DNA of 64,000 bases from Micropterix aruncella (GCA_944548615.1 OX155973.1:22593386-22657385); one strand, 5' to 3'. Counted from the stretch's first letter, positions 11,237 to 21,373 are shown. A program made the numbers and translations. The notes: generated from the sequence alone by a model not told the origin.

Positions 11237-12838
11237 TTTTTTTATTGTCGCAGGAGGGGAACCCTCAAGGGCACCCTATGACTGGGTAGTGTCGGACTCT
11301 TACCGTCTAAAACCCCTACTGCCTCCTAGCGTCGACGTACCTGCCTTTCGGCCTACCATCGGCGTTTTTCGTCATTTTCCTTTATTTTCATCACTTTTTC
11401 CATATATTCTTGGACCATTCTCCATCCCTCTTTTGACTCCAGCATTACTGCGGATAGGCCGTCCACACAAATGATTCTTCCTGCTTTTGCCTGCAACTCA
11501 TTTCTTTATGTCTCGAATCTCTGGCAGACAAATATGGTATGCTCGACGTTGTCATTTGTGCAAGTGCAGTACATACAGCTTGCACTGTCTCTTTTTTTGA
11601 TGCCTGCGATATAATTCATAAATACTCCGTGGTCGGTAAGGCATTGCACCATCCTGTATGTTAGCGTTCCATGCTTTCTTTCAATCCAGGTCTTAATATT
11701 AGAGATTAGACGGTGTGTGCAGCGGCCTTTGCCAGACTGGTCCCATTCCCTCTGCCAGTTTGTCAAAGTCCTCTCTTTGCCTCCTTAAGCGTTTCGGGGC
11801 CCATTTCGCAACCCCATTTTGCCTTCCTATCGAGCGCCAATAGATGCACCGGCACTAGACCTGCCAGCACAAGAGCCGCCGCTGTAGAGACTGTTCTATA
11901 AGCGCTGCATACTCTCAATGCCATAATTCGTTGGGCACTTGTCACCCTATTACGCCATAACTCTGCGTTCATTGCGTCGGCCCAGACTGGCGATGCGTAC
12001 AGAATGATGGACTGGGTCGCCATTGCCAGTACTCTTCTTTCGCGAGCGCTTGGGCTTTTTGTGTTTGACAGGATTGTTGTTAGTGCTCTTGCCGTTTTCT
12101 GTGCCTTTTCGCAGACGTATTTTATATGCCTTCCAAATGTTAGACCTTGGTCTATTTTAACACCCAGGTACGTCACAGCGGCTGATGGAGTCACACTTAT
12201 ATCTCCGAAGTCAAAAGTAATGTGTCAATCTTCCTTCGATTGAAAATAACAGCTTCCTTTTTTTTCTGGTGCTATGCAAGGCTATGGGTTTGCATCCATA
12301 GTTCGATGGCATGTAAGGTCTCATTCATTTTTAAGATTATTTCGTCAAATGTTTTTTCTGTTACTGATATCGCTAGGTCGTCCGCATAGCAAATCAGGTG
12401 TACTCCTCCTGGGATATCTATTCTCTTTACGTTATCATATAAAATGTTCCAAAGATTCGGGCCAAGTACCGATCCCTGCGGTACTCCCCCGCCAACCCTT
12501 GTCTTGACGTTTCTCTCGAGTTGTATAGTCCGGTTTGTGAAGTAATCAATAATCACATTTATTATAAATTTGTTGACTCCCTTCGGCTTTAACTTGTCTA
12601 TTATAATCGACCAGGATGCCTTATTATCAGCATTCCGAACGTCTATAAGAACTAGAGCGTTCCCAGCATTGCCTTGCTTTGCCTCTCTTGCTATCCTTAC
12701 TACATGTTGTATAGCATCTACCATCGTCCTTTGGGGTCTAAATCAATATTGGTTTTCGTGGAGGCTGTTCATTGCGTCCATCTGCTTGGAACTGGAGGGG
12801 TCTGGAAATGCTTTTATACGTTCCCTAAGCATCTTGCG
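11237..12838 (-). mobile_element. R1-clade LINE fragment (reverse transcriptase to 3' end)
   Basis: On the minus strand, in order: RT fingers (KMLRERIKAF, an in-frame stop near 12747), ALVLIDVRNADNKASW, PQGSVLGPNLW, the catalytic YADDLAI box (about 12366-12390), TYLGVKIDQGLTFGRHIKYV, the connection region, then a C-terminal CCHC knuckle (CMYCTCTNDNVEHTIFVC, about 11530). After a frameshift comes GRIICVDGLSAVMLES and EGWRMVQEYMEKVMKIKEND. That order (RT, CCHC, W-rich C terminus, no RNase H) fits R1-clade elements. A T7 run at 11237-11244 is the poly(A) tail. At least one stop and one frameshift make it dead. Its 5' end abuts a GCR-A copy. Confidence 0.85.
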
Positions 12839-13498
12839 GTGTCGACTACAACGGGCGAGCCCGTCACCACAGGACGTTTTAACGATTAGTCGTTCTGTCG
12901 CCCTGCAGTGAACGTAGAAGACTTTGGACAGTACAATCCTACGTCCAGCTACGTCACAACCCGTGAGAGTCCAACGCCTTACCGCGAGTTAGCCAGGAAT
13001 AAACCCGGCGGGCTCGAGATACTCGCGCCCTCACTTCTAATTGTGACCAGATTTCTCCGGTCTCTCGATTGGTCCCGAGTTCGAGGTCGCTTGCGCGGTA
13101 CTCTCCCTTATGAAGCGGTGAAACGGAGTGCACTGAATCTATCGCGGACCAAGGCGTCCTTTGCCCGCCTCTTACACGGGATCGGATGGCCAATGGTCAA
13201 TTCAAGAGCAGTCGCCATAAGGTAAGCAACCACCCCCGCTCTATAGGAAACAATACAGTTCCCAGACTCCCCCGACTGTTAGTCGGAGAGCACAGTCGAT
13301 TGACTTGCGCCGCACGGTGTGCAGACCGTCCAGGGGCGCCAGAGGTTTGATTCCCAGGGGAGACTGGTTGACCCAGTGTCCTACCCAGGATTCGCACCCC
13401 ATGCGGGGAGGCCGTCGGATGGGTGTTGACCCGTGAGTGTGACCGACCCTGAACACATGGGTCATCGTGGCCAACTCATCATGGGCCCGTTAGCCCCC
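12838..13498 (+). repeat. GCR-A repeat, near full length
   Basis: Starts GGTGTCGACTACAACGGGC and ends GGGCCCGTTAGC, the two conserved ends of the family. It is about 660 bases and carries the palindrome CCCGACTGTTAGTCGGAG intact at about 13273-13290. Frames are open on both strands for 60-105 codons but are not conserved between copies, so it is treated as non-coding. Confidence 0.85.
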
Positions 13499-13499
13499 G

Positions 13500-13880
13500 T
13501 TCCCTAAGCAGTGAGGATGGTTATTGACTTAATTTCAGCTACTCTTGAAACGACCCGTTGGCCACCCGATCCCGAGTGGTAGGCGGGCGATAAACGCCAC
13601 GGCCCGCGATAAATTCGAAATGAATCACCGCTAACAGTAGGTAGAGGCCGCGCATGCGACTTCGGACTCGCGACCAGACAAGAGGATGGAGAAATCCGGT
13701 CAAATCTGATAGTGAGGGCGAGGCTGCCCGCTGGTTAACTTCCCAGTGTCACGAGGCAAGACGTTGGACTCTCACGAGCAAGTTGGCATAGCCCTTCGGC
13801 GGACCGTTCCTTCCCCAAGTCTCTAGGTTCACTCCAGGTTGAAATAACGATCAATATCGTTATGCCTTCCTAGGGTGGTT
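13500..13880 (-). repeat. GCR-B repeat, right half (continuation of 10620)
   Basis: Follows the B consensus from CCTAAGCAG onward: ACTCTTGAAACGACC, CACCCGATCCCGAGTGG, GGTAGAGGCCGCGCATGCGA, GACGAGGCTGCCCGCTGGTTA-like and GGCAAGACGTTGGACTCTC. About 40 bases of consensus are missing between the two halves, where the LINE and GCR-A copy sit. Confidence 0.7.
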
Positions 13881-13904
13881 GACAACTCTCAAATGTAGAT
13901 TATA

Positions 13905-14622
13905 GCAGATAGGGTGTCATAATAAAGATTACAGAATATTTATTTCCATTACAACCATTACAATTGTGTAGGAATGACAAAATATATTAAATTAATCTTA
14001 AATTAGTTACTCAATTTAACATAGGATGATGTACAGTAAATTAATCTAAAATTATTCCAAATAACAAAAAAAACAATAATATAACAATTGACAATTTAAA
14101 AAAAATAATTAAATTACATTGTTCAGATACGCCCGGATAAATCTCTTCAAAATGTCAATATTTTTAACCGCCTTTTATTTATCAGGCAATTTAATAAAAA
14201 CTTCTAGTCCTTTGTAAAGTCTAGTCACCTAAAACTTAGTCGTACGTCGATTGCTTGGAGGTAATGGGATTTATTCCTGGTGTCATGCTGATGTACTTCT
14301 TCGTGGGATACTGCCGAGCTCTTATTGCAATAAAATTCGTAAAAATCTTCTCGAACAAAAATTGCATATTATACGGTCAATATACCCAGTTTTTGAAGTG
14401 TTCACGACATGACTGTCGTGGACCAATACCCACAATCGCACGTATAACTCTTTCCTGCAGAGTAAATACACTGTTGATGTGCGCTGCAGTACCCCATAAA
14501 AGAATACCATAGCGCATGCGCAGATGTGATTCAACCCCGCGTAATAGGCTGATATCTCCATACAACTCCTGATGCGTAAGATCATAGCTGGCTGACGCCA
14601 GTCTGGACTTAACGTGCTCTAT
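13905..14622 (-). mobile_element. Jockey/CR1-type LINE fragment
   Basis: Minus readings: ASYDLTHQELYGDISLLRGV, RMRYGILLWGTAAHIN, LQERVIRAIVGIGPRQSCRE, then after a frameshift VYNMQFLFEKIFTNFIAIRA, and NIDILKRFIRAYLNNVI before the stop near 14113. These are the 'YGillWG', 'LQeR-iR-i-g--pr-SCr--F' and terminal 'LKr--r-yL' blocks. The 3' UTR extends to about 13915. The 5' boundary is an inverted duplication (next entry). Confidence 0.75.
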
Positions 14623-14705
14623 ATGCTATAGAGTACTTTAAGTCCAGACTGGCGTCAGCCAGCTATGCTCTTACGCATCAGGAGTTGTATGGAGATATCA
14701 GCTGC
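14545..14705. repeat. Near-perfect snap-back palindrome, loop 14624-14626
   Basis: Bases 14551-14623 (GATATCTCCATACAACTCCT ... CTCTATA) are repeated inverted at 14627-14699 with only about three mismatches. The loop is TGC. Outside the arms similarity continues for about 10 bases with a 3-base indel. The arm belongs to the LINE coding region, so the LINE ends in a hairpin copy of itself. Confidence 0.9.
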
Positions 14706-15076
14706 CTATAGAGTCTAGCTGGTATTATTTCTCGCTCGTAACTTCTAATCGTTCTTCGCCACTTCTTCCGCACGAAAAAATGTCGGTCGCAAAATTGCAG
14801 GAGTTGCAACTGGAGACTCACAACCACCTTACACGCCAGACATTACTCGACAGATTTCCACATATTTCGGAATTTCAAAACTTTTTTATAGGAAAAAAGA
14901 TAACTCCGATAAGGCAGTTAAAATGCCTTCAAAGCTTGATGCAATGATAGATAGACAGAAAATCTTTATTGCACGTTTTTTAAAAAAAAACGTACAACAG
15001 GTAGACTTAATGCTTAAAGTACAATCTCTTACAGCCAATCTTCTGCAAAAATGACGATACTGCATAGATAATAGGA
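14706..15076. other. Unassigned sequence
   Basis: AATCTTTATTGCACG at 14960-14975 resembles an inverted LINE 3' end, but no coding reading supports this. Confidence 0.35.
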
Positions 15077-15331
15077 GTTTGTTTATTTATTTATATTCTC
15101 TATTGTGAAATTTCATAATGGGCGGGTGGGGTGTTTATATGCAGTTGTGCTTGTTATTACAGTTATTATTGTGTGTTTGTGTGTGTGTGTTGTTATTACA
15201 ATCGATCGACAGAATTGAATTGCAATTCCGTACATTTTATCGCAACGGAAAATGGAGACCCAGCCGGGAATCGAAACCGGAACCTTCTTTATAATGTAAG
15301 ATCAGGCGATCTAACTACTATGCCAGGACTC
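15077..15331 (-). mobile_element. tRNA-headed SINE
   Basis: On the minus strand an A-box-like TGGCATAGTAGTTAG and a B-box-like GGTTTCGATTCCC lie about 40 bases apart, in a tRNA-like head. A unique body (CATTTTCCGTTGCGAT, then a TG-rich tract) and the tail CCCATTATGAAATTTCACAA plus TATAAATAAATAAAC follow. The same parts in the same order occur at 39552-39840. Insertion is about 250 bases. The polymerase III promoter is inferred from the box sequences. Confidence 0.85.
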
Positions 15332-15476
15332 AATATTTTGATTAATTAAATATATATATTTCATGCAAAATCATCGATCTTAACATGTCTATATACCTAC
15401 TCGTAGAACGGCAAATTCATTGGACCTACTACAATAATCTTTCGTCTGAATTAATGTACTTTTCTTTTCTTTATAG

Positions 15477-15586
15477 AAACCCTCCCTCTGAAGAAAGGTT
15501 CTCCCCCACCACCCTGGGAGCCGCACTACTGTGTCCTGCTCCAAGACAGGAAGGTCCTGACGGCATACAGAAGCGAGGAACTGGCT
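15477..15586 (+). CDS. Internal host exon, gene unknown (PH-domain-like)
   Basis: A 110-base segment is flanked by a pyrimidine-rich acceptor (TTTTCTTTTCTTTATAG) and a GTGAGT donor. The frame whose first full codon starts at 15479 is open and gives 36 residues, beginning TLPLKKGSPPPPWEPHYCVL and ending KVLTAYRSEELA. The 'W--hYcvLl-d-kvLtaYrse' pattern resembles the first strands of a pleckstrin homology domain, a lipid- or protein-binding module in signalling proteins; this is an inference from pattern only. The exon ends in phase 0, which matches the phase of the exon at 34916. A second open frame across the segment (NPPSEERF...) has less domain-like composition. Nearest neighbours are a SINE upstream and a GCR-B repeat downstream. 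Confidence 0.65.
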
Positions 15587-15659
15587 GTGAGTACCTAATA
15601 ATTATTATCTATCTACCTACAGATATACACGTTTGACTAGGATAACGAGTGATCATGTT

Positions 15660-16335
15660 GAATGGTAGCGAACGGTTTCGTGCAGCTTGGGCCATTAGAT
15701 CCACCGTGTTTCCGGGTCGGTCCAACTCACGTAACAGCTCCTATTCATTAGCCTCCTCGTGTGGAGGACTACCCCGGGTAGGATTCTAGCGTCTCGCCGA
15801 GAATCTTACCCGGAACGCCACCCGGCGGTACTAGACGGTTTGCACACCGTGCGGCGTCAGCCAATCTGTTGTGTCCTTTGAATAATTACTGACGGAGTGT
15901 AGAGACTATGGAAATATACTGCCTCCTAAGCGGCGGGGGTGGATATTGACCTGTCGTCAACCACTCTTGAAATGACCAATTGAATAGGTGATCCTGATTT
16001 CGGAGCCGGGCAAAAGAGGCCAATGGTCCGCGATATATTCGGAAACGGAATCACCGCCGAATATACGGCAGGTAGAGGTCGCGCAAGCGATATCGAACTA
16101 GTAATCAGTCGGGAGGTTGGAGGTATCCTGATGGTTAATTCCCGACGGATATACCAAAACCGGTAGTCAGGGGACGAGGCTGCCCGCTGGTTACCTTTCC
16201 CGGTGCCTGGCCGTAAGGCGTTGACCTCTGACGGGCATGTTGGCGTAGATACGGTAGATTTGTATTGTCATCATCTACGCTCACATCAAGGGAGATAGAA
16301 CGATTACTATCGTTAAAACTTCCTGAGGTGAGCCA
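15660..16335 (-). repeat. GCR-B repeat, near full length
   Basis: Runs from GGTTTCGTGCAGCTTGGGCC to CTTCCTGAGGTGAGC. It includes CGCACCGTGCGGCGTCAGCC-like, GGTAGAGGTCGCGCAAGCGA and CGTAAGGCGTTGACC boxes. In place of the A-type palindrome it has a weak equivalent (TTGAATAATTACTGACGGAG). Confidence 0.8.
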
Positions 16336-16654
16336 TAGTGTTTATTAGTTGGACAGTTATATTCACCAAATAATCAGCGGATATAACAAATATTGTTTAA
16401 TTTCATGCTGCTTATGGAAGGCCTTCCCGGGATTTTATTCGTGTAATAAGGTAAGAAAACTAATTTAACGAAACAGCTGCTCTTGGAACACCATAGTCTC
16501 GAAAAACATTATGGTTTTAATAGGTGCTTGATATTTCATAGCATTAGAATTATGTAGTATAATATGTCTTGTTTATAATTAACAAATTGACGATCCGTCT
16601 CATTTTTTTTAATTAGTTTTTTTTTAGAAATAGTAAAGGCATATATAGCCAAAA

Positions 16655-16912
16655 ATAATGAATATGTTCATGCTGTCATGACTCATTGACATCATGATTA
16701 TAAGAAACTGATCTTATCACAGTCATTCTTTTCAGGATGACAAAAAGCAAAATTTCAAAGAAAATTGGAGAATGCGATATTTTACGCGGAAAGATCCATT
16801 TATTGTAATTTTGGTTGCTAAAATAATTTTATTATTTATGTACATAACAATATAATTCAATAAGTAACCTTATACAACAAAAATAAACACCTATTCCCTA
16901 TTCGACATCTAT
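16655..16912 (+). repeat. Dispersed repeat 'R38', left part
   Basis: Aligns with 38670-38900: AATGAATATGTTCATGCTGT, CATCATGATTATAA and ATTTCAAAGAAAATTGGAGA against matching blocks there. It continues after the GCR nest at 18485-18590, so the nest split an older repeat. Confidence 0.6.
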
Positions 16913-16919
16913 TCCCACA

Positions 16920-17377
16920 ACTTGGGTTGTCGACTACAGCGGGCGAGCCCGTTACCTCAGGAAGTTTTAACGATTAGTCGTTCTATCTCCGTGGAGTGAG
17001 CGTAGAAGACTTGGGGACAAAACAGTCCACCATCTAGCTACGTCACAAGCCGGTAAGAGGCCAACGCCTTAACCGCGAGATAGCCAGGAATGTTATCTGG
17101 CGGGCCGACACTCACGCCCTTACTTCCAATTGTGACCAGATTACTCCGGTCTCTCGATTGGTTGCGAGTTCGAGGTCGCTTGCGCGGTCCTCTACCTTAC
17201 GAAGCGGAGAAACGGTGTATACCGAATCTAACGCGGACCACAGCGTCCTTTGCCCGGCTGTTCACTTAGGATCGGATGGCCGATGGTCGTATCAAGAGCA
17301 GTCGCCGTAAGGTCCGCAACCACCCCCGCTCTATAGGAAACAGTACTGCTTCCAGACTCTTCCGACTGTTAGTCGGA
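16920..17377 (+). repeat. GCR-A repeat, first two-thirds (split copy)
   Basis: Starts GGTTGTCGACTACAGCGGGC and follows the A consensus to TCCGACTGTTAGTCGGAG, where it is cut. The remaining third is at 18265-18482. The cut is exactly within the palindrome. Confidence 0.85.
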
Positions 17378-18264
17378 GCTTACGGGCCCATGATGAGTTG
17401 GCCACGATGACCCATGTGTTCAGGGTCGGTCACACTCACGGGTCAACACCCATCCGACGGCCTCCACGCACGGCGTGCGAACCTGGGGTTTCCAGAGGGA
17501 AGCTGTTTCCAGAGGGAAACAGTTTTCCCTGGGAATCAAACCTCTGGCGCTCCTGGACGGTCTGCGCACCGTGCGGCGCAAGCCAATCGATTGTGCACTC
17601 CGACTAACAGTAAAGAGTTTCAAGGCGATAGGTGAGGGCAGCAAACCCCGCCCACCGCCCGGGCAGTTATAACGACGAGGGTCGTCTTGTCTGCCCGGGA
17701 TGTCGTGCTACGACAACCCTGCGCGTACCAGAAGGGTAAAACGCACAGGGGGTGAAATAGGGTAAACCCCCCCCCCCGTACCGCCCCGAGAACCCATTTA
17801 TTCAAAAACTCCGACTAACAGTCGGGGGAGTCTGGAAACTGTATTGTTTCCTATAGAGCGGGGGTGGTTGCGTACCTTACGGCGACTGCTCTTGAAATGA
17901 CCATTTGCCATCCGATCCCGGTTCAGAGCCGGGCAAAGGACGCCTTGGTCCGCGATAGATTCGGTGTACACCGTTTCACCGCTTCGTAAGGGAGAGGACC
18001 GCGCAAGCGCCCTCGAACTCGGAACCAATCGAGAGACCGGAGAAATCTGGTCACAATTGGAAGTAAGGGCGCGAGTATCTCGAGCCGCCGGGTTTATTCC
18101 TGGCTAACTCGCGGTAAGGCGTTGGACTCTTACGGGTTGTGGCGTAGCTAGACGTCGGATTGTTATGTCCAAAGTTTTCTACGCTCACTGCAGGTCGATA
18201 GAACGACTAATCGTTAAAACGTCCTGTGGTGACGGGCTCGCCCGTTGTAGTTGACATCTCAATA
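17378..18264 (-). repeat. GCR-A repeat inserted into another GCR-A
   Basis: A complete inverted copy, from CTTACGGGCCCATGATGAG to GCCCGTTGTAGTTGACATC. The host copy shows TGTTAGTCG on both sides (17367-17375 and 18265-18273), consistent with a target duplication of about 9 bases. It is itself interrupted by 17612-17808. Confidence 0.8.
17612..17808 (+). mobile_element. 197-bp insertion flanked by 14-bp direct repeats
   Basis: CTCCGACTAACAGT occurs at 17598-17611 and again at 17809-17822, so the insert sits in the GCR palindrome with a perfect 14-bp target duplication. The insert begins AAAGAGTTTCAAGGCGATA and contains CGGGCAGTTATAACGACGAG and CCCGGGATGTCGTGCTACGA, shared with 61905-61997. 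Target duplication length and lack of inverted ends suggest a retroposed LINE or SINE piece. Confidence 0.75.
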
Positions 18265-18482
18265 TGTTAGTCGAGAGTGCACAGTCGATTGGCTTACGCC
18301 GCACGGTGCGCAGACCGTTCAGGAGCGCCAGAAGTTTGATTCCCAGGGGAAACTGACCATAAGGCCAGAGTCCTACCCAGGCTCGCACTTCATGCGTGGA
18401 GGCCGTCGGATAGGTGTTGACCAGTGCGTTTTGCCAACACACAGGGGTTTTAGTGGCCTACATGTAACAGGGCCCATTAGCT
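18265..18482 (+). repeat. GCR-A repeat, last third (split copy)
   Basis: Continues the copy begun at 16920: CACAGTCGATTGGCTTACGC, GTTTGATTCCCAGGGG, CGTGGAGGCCGTCGGATAGG and the end block GGGCCCATTAGC. Confidence 0.85.
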
Positions 18483-18484
18483 TA

Positions 18485-18590
18485 ACGAAGATACAACAAA
18501 AATAAACATGATTTAAGAGGTTAAGATATTTGTAATGTGCAATAGTACTAAAATTCAGAGTGTAATTTATAATACTGCCACTCAATGCAT
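18485..18590 (+). repeat. R38 repeat, right part
   Basis: GTTAAGATATTTGTAATGTG and AAATTCAGAGTGT match 38920-38965. ACAACAAAAATAAACA is present both at 16877-16892 and 18490-18505, a probable duplication bordering the inserted GCR nest. Confidence 0.55.
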
Positions 18591-19380
18591 ATTATATACC
18601 AGAGTCAATGGACACGGAACCGTAATTATGTGGCCTATCCGGGATTGGGGTACGGATAAGATCACAGGCTGACAACACCTGTCTTACTTTAACTCCAGCA
18701 AAGTCTCGTATCGTATCGTCTTATCTAATGATATAAGGATGTCCCTTATCATTATACGTTAAGGAATGTGTCTAACGTCGAAACTAGCGTTATTATGATA
18801 GCTATGCGTCTCGTCACACGCACTGCGCCCGTTATAATGCACGTCTCTGCGAAGGTTTAATCCATGCTTAGCCTCAAACTGCCATCGCTATCGGCCCATT
18901 CATTGTCTCCTAACAATAATAAATGACGAGTCGTCGCATCGCAGCGCACGGATGGAATGTTCACAGTTATCGTTTGATCGCCATGAATTATTTATTATTA
19001 TATATTAATAACTTCTCATTTGTGACGGGAGAGAAAGCACGTGGGATGCTGATGTTTAGTAGCCGTAATAATAATAATAATAACAATAATACGCTTTATT
19101 CCATGAAACAAATCGGTGAGCTTATTGCGTTGAAGCAATATCTTACAGCTAACCTTAACCCAATGGGAAAACATTTTTTTGCGGTAGAAAAGGCATGTCG
19201 TATCAAATGTATCCAACATTAAAATGCAGCAGAAAATGAAACATAATGGTTTAATGGGGGAGGGGATTGAGGAGGGAGTGGGGAGGAGGGGGAGAGGGGG
19301 TATTTGGAGGGGAAAACTGGTATTTCCATGGAATCGAAGCATTGAATATCAGCCAGCTATTTATTAAGCAGTGCCTTGTA
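18591..19380. other. Unassigned sequence
   Basis: Contains a short AAT microsatellite (19067-19090) and a G-rich, C-poor stretch at 19253-19315 (GGGGGAGGGGATTGAGGAGG and similar). No exon or transposon reading. Confidence 0.4.
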
Positions 19381-19925
19381 AGCTTTCACATAACTAAAGA
19401 GTACAGACCAAGAAGTCAACAAATGCTGAAAAGGAATTTTTCATAATTCCAAAGGTAAAAAGCACATTTGCCCGAAGATAATGTTTTTTATCGCCCCGAA
19501 AGTTTACAACTCACTATGTGAAACCACGAAAAACGTGAAGAATTATGTAACTTTTAAAGGTAAAGTAAAAAACTGGCTTCTAGATATTGGGCGTTCAAAA
19601 ACTAAAGATCTTATTAATACTGTAGGGTGAATATTAAAAAATATGTATTTGTAAAATTGTGCAATATTACGTATCATTTTCTTATACAGTTGGTATACAT
19701 GATATACTTATACAGTTGGTATAACACAGCACAGCCAGAGACAGACCTTCTAGGTCTAGTTGGTTGTGCGATTTCGTCTCATTCGGATATGCTAGCATAT
19801 TTATATGCATAGAGCTATGTTTTTCACTATAATAATGTTTGTTTTTAATTATTCAACATGTACAGCAGTATGCATGTCCTTGTATTTTTTTTCTTGTACG
19901 TTATAAATAAATAAAATAAAATTGA
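19381..19925 (+). mobile_element. Jockey/CR1-type LINE tail
   Basis: One frame reads IMFFIAPKVYNSLCETTKNV then FKGKVKNWLLDIGRSK and a stop near 19628, the 'F--pk-yN-l------FK-k-k-wLl' terminus of these LINEs. A 3' UTR to the AAATAAAATAAAATTG tail at about 19905-19925 follows. A 17-base duplication (CTTATACAGTTGGTATA) is at 19681-19724. Confidence 0.65.
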
Positions 19926-20558
19926 AAAAACGAAATGAAAAGAATGTTGAGGTTCGAGGGGATTATGTTGAAAAGTAAAAATAAAAGTTCTAATAAAAAC
20001 ATTGGTAGGCCAAGAACTTTTCTACTTCGCGGTCAGCAGTCATAAGTTGTCAGTATTCCCGCACAATAAGATCAAACAGAGGTGCTGCTTGAGCGGACAA
20101 AGCTCTGTGGCGGCCTTATATCTATCGAGGTGCTACGTGAAGAGAAACCAGTCTCGGATAAAGGGGCCGATCATTTATTTGTGGCTTCGTGGCGACCCAC
20201 AGCCTCTGGCCATAGTCGGTGCCACCTTCCCCCCCCCCCCCCCCCCCTTTCCGCCGCACTCACTATTTACCTTCACCTCAACATAACCTTTAATCAGCTT
20301 AATCGCTGTTGTTTTTTTAAATATCTAAGCTTATATAACCCCACTATACATACCTATACCCTATAAGAGGATTTAAAATATAAGATATGTGACTGACCAA
20401 TATCGGTTAAAGTTGAACACCAAAATGAAAAAGTACATGATAGTCAAAGTTTCTCGAGAACTTTCTATTTCTGTCTTCCACACACATACACATGTAAAAT
20501 ACTGTATAATAAACGCACAAGCATTTACGAGTACTATAAACCTATTGTTAATTCCAAC
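19926..20558. other. Unassigned; poly-C tract at 20229-20246
   Basis: Bases 20002-20225 are open in two frames and richer in GC than the flanks. No splice pattern or known domain convinces me. The long poly-C run just downstream is likely polymorphic. Confidence 0.4.
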
Positions 20559-21373
20559 CATGCGCGGATCTACGTCTTGTTTTGGGGGGGGGGGGGGCGG
20601 ACAGTAGGGGTGGGTTCCTGTCTATAGATAGTTAAAATAAATTATAGTGTAAATTTAGGGCATCCCATATGCTGAATAGAGATAGGTAATAAAGTAACTA
20701 AGGATTATAAAAAGGAAAAGAAATAATGAATACACTCGTACGTTTTTATTTTACTTCTAAATGAACAATGAACAAATGGTACATAATAGCGCATAACACA
20801 GAATTAAATTACAAATTGCAGTTTCCGGTGTTTTTTCTTTGCAAATCTTTCAATTATCTTCCCTTTGTCTACTAGAATATCAAAATGAATATTGTGGAGG
20901 AGTGCCAACCCTGTTAACCTATCCTCTACCATCGTGGATCGTAGCCAGCTTTTTAAGCCTCAGAGTTGAAAAACTTCTTTCGGCAGTCGCCACACTTACG
21001 GCCCATGGCCATGATAAGGATGAGGCGATGTATGCCAGGGTAGATGAATTCGTTGGCCAGATCTAGAACATCTAGAATATTTTTTGGTTCCGAATAAGCG
21101 GGATTTTTTCTCTTTTCCCTTCTAAAACTTTCTTTCCAGATCTTCCATTCTCCCAGAACTTCTGCCGCACGAGCTCCTGACTCTTATGTCAGTGTAGTCG
21201 TTTAGTCGTCAGTGTAGACGTATAATCGTCAGTGTAGGTAGACGATAAAATCTGTAGATTGTAGGTAATCGTCATTCAGAAATCTTGCCGGCTTTTTGTC
21301 AACAATTTTTTTTTCAATCCTCCTTGGGGGGGGGGTCGCCCCTCCGCCCCCCCCCCCCATAGATCCGCGCCTG
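20559..21373 (-). mobile_element. hAT transposon, internally deleted
   Basis: Ends are CATGCGCGGATCTACG at 20559 and, inverted, CAGGCGCGGATCTATG at 21373. The flanking octamers ATTCCAAC (20551-20558) and AATCCAAC (21374-21381) are an 8-bp target duplication with one mismatch, as hAT transposase makes. Next to both ends are long G/C homopolymer tracts. At 815 bases it is far too short for an autonomous hAT; only the transposase C terminus remains. Transposition would be by cut-and-paste using an enzyme supplied elsewhere. Confidence 0.85.
20804..20999 (-). pseudogene. hAT transposase C-terminal (hATC dimerisation) remnant
   Basis: Minus-strand reading VSVATAERSFSTLRLKK, then after a one-base frameshift LRSTMVEDRLTGLALLHNIH, FDILVDKGKIIERFAKK and a stop at 20804-20806. 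The 'ERsFS-Lr-iK--lRstM---RL-gLalL-ih' pattern is the conserved hATC dimerisation domain. The catalytic core and BED-finger are absent. Such zinc-finger-MYM-like hAT transposases are common in insects. Non-functional because of the frameshift and missing core. Confidence 0.85.

Noticed and set aside
15385..15636. Alternative + strand frame NPPSEERFSPTTLG through exon 1
   Set aside because: It crosses both splice sites, its composition is less protein-like, and its exit phase does not match the 34916 exon in its best frame.
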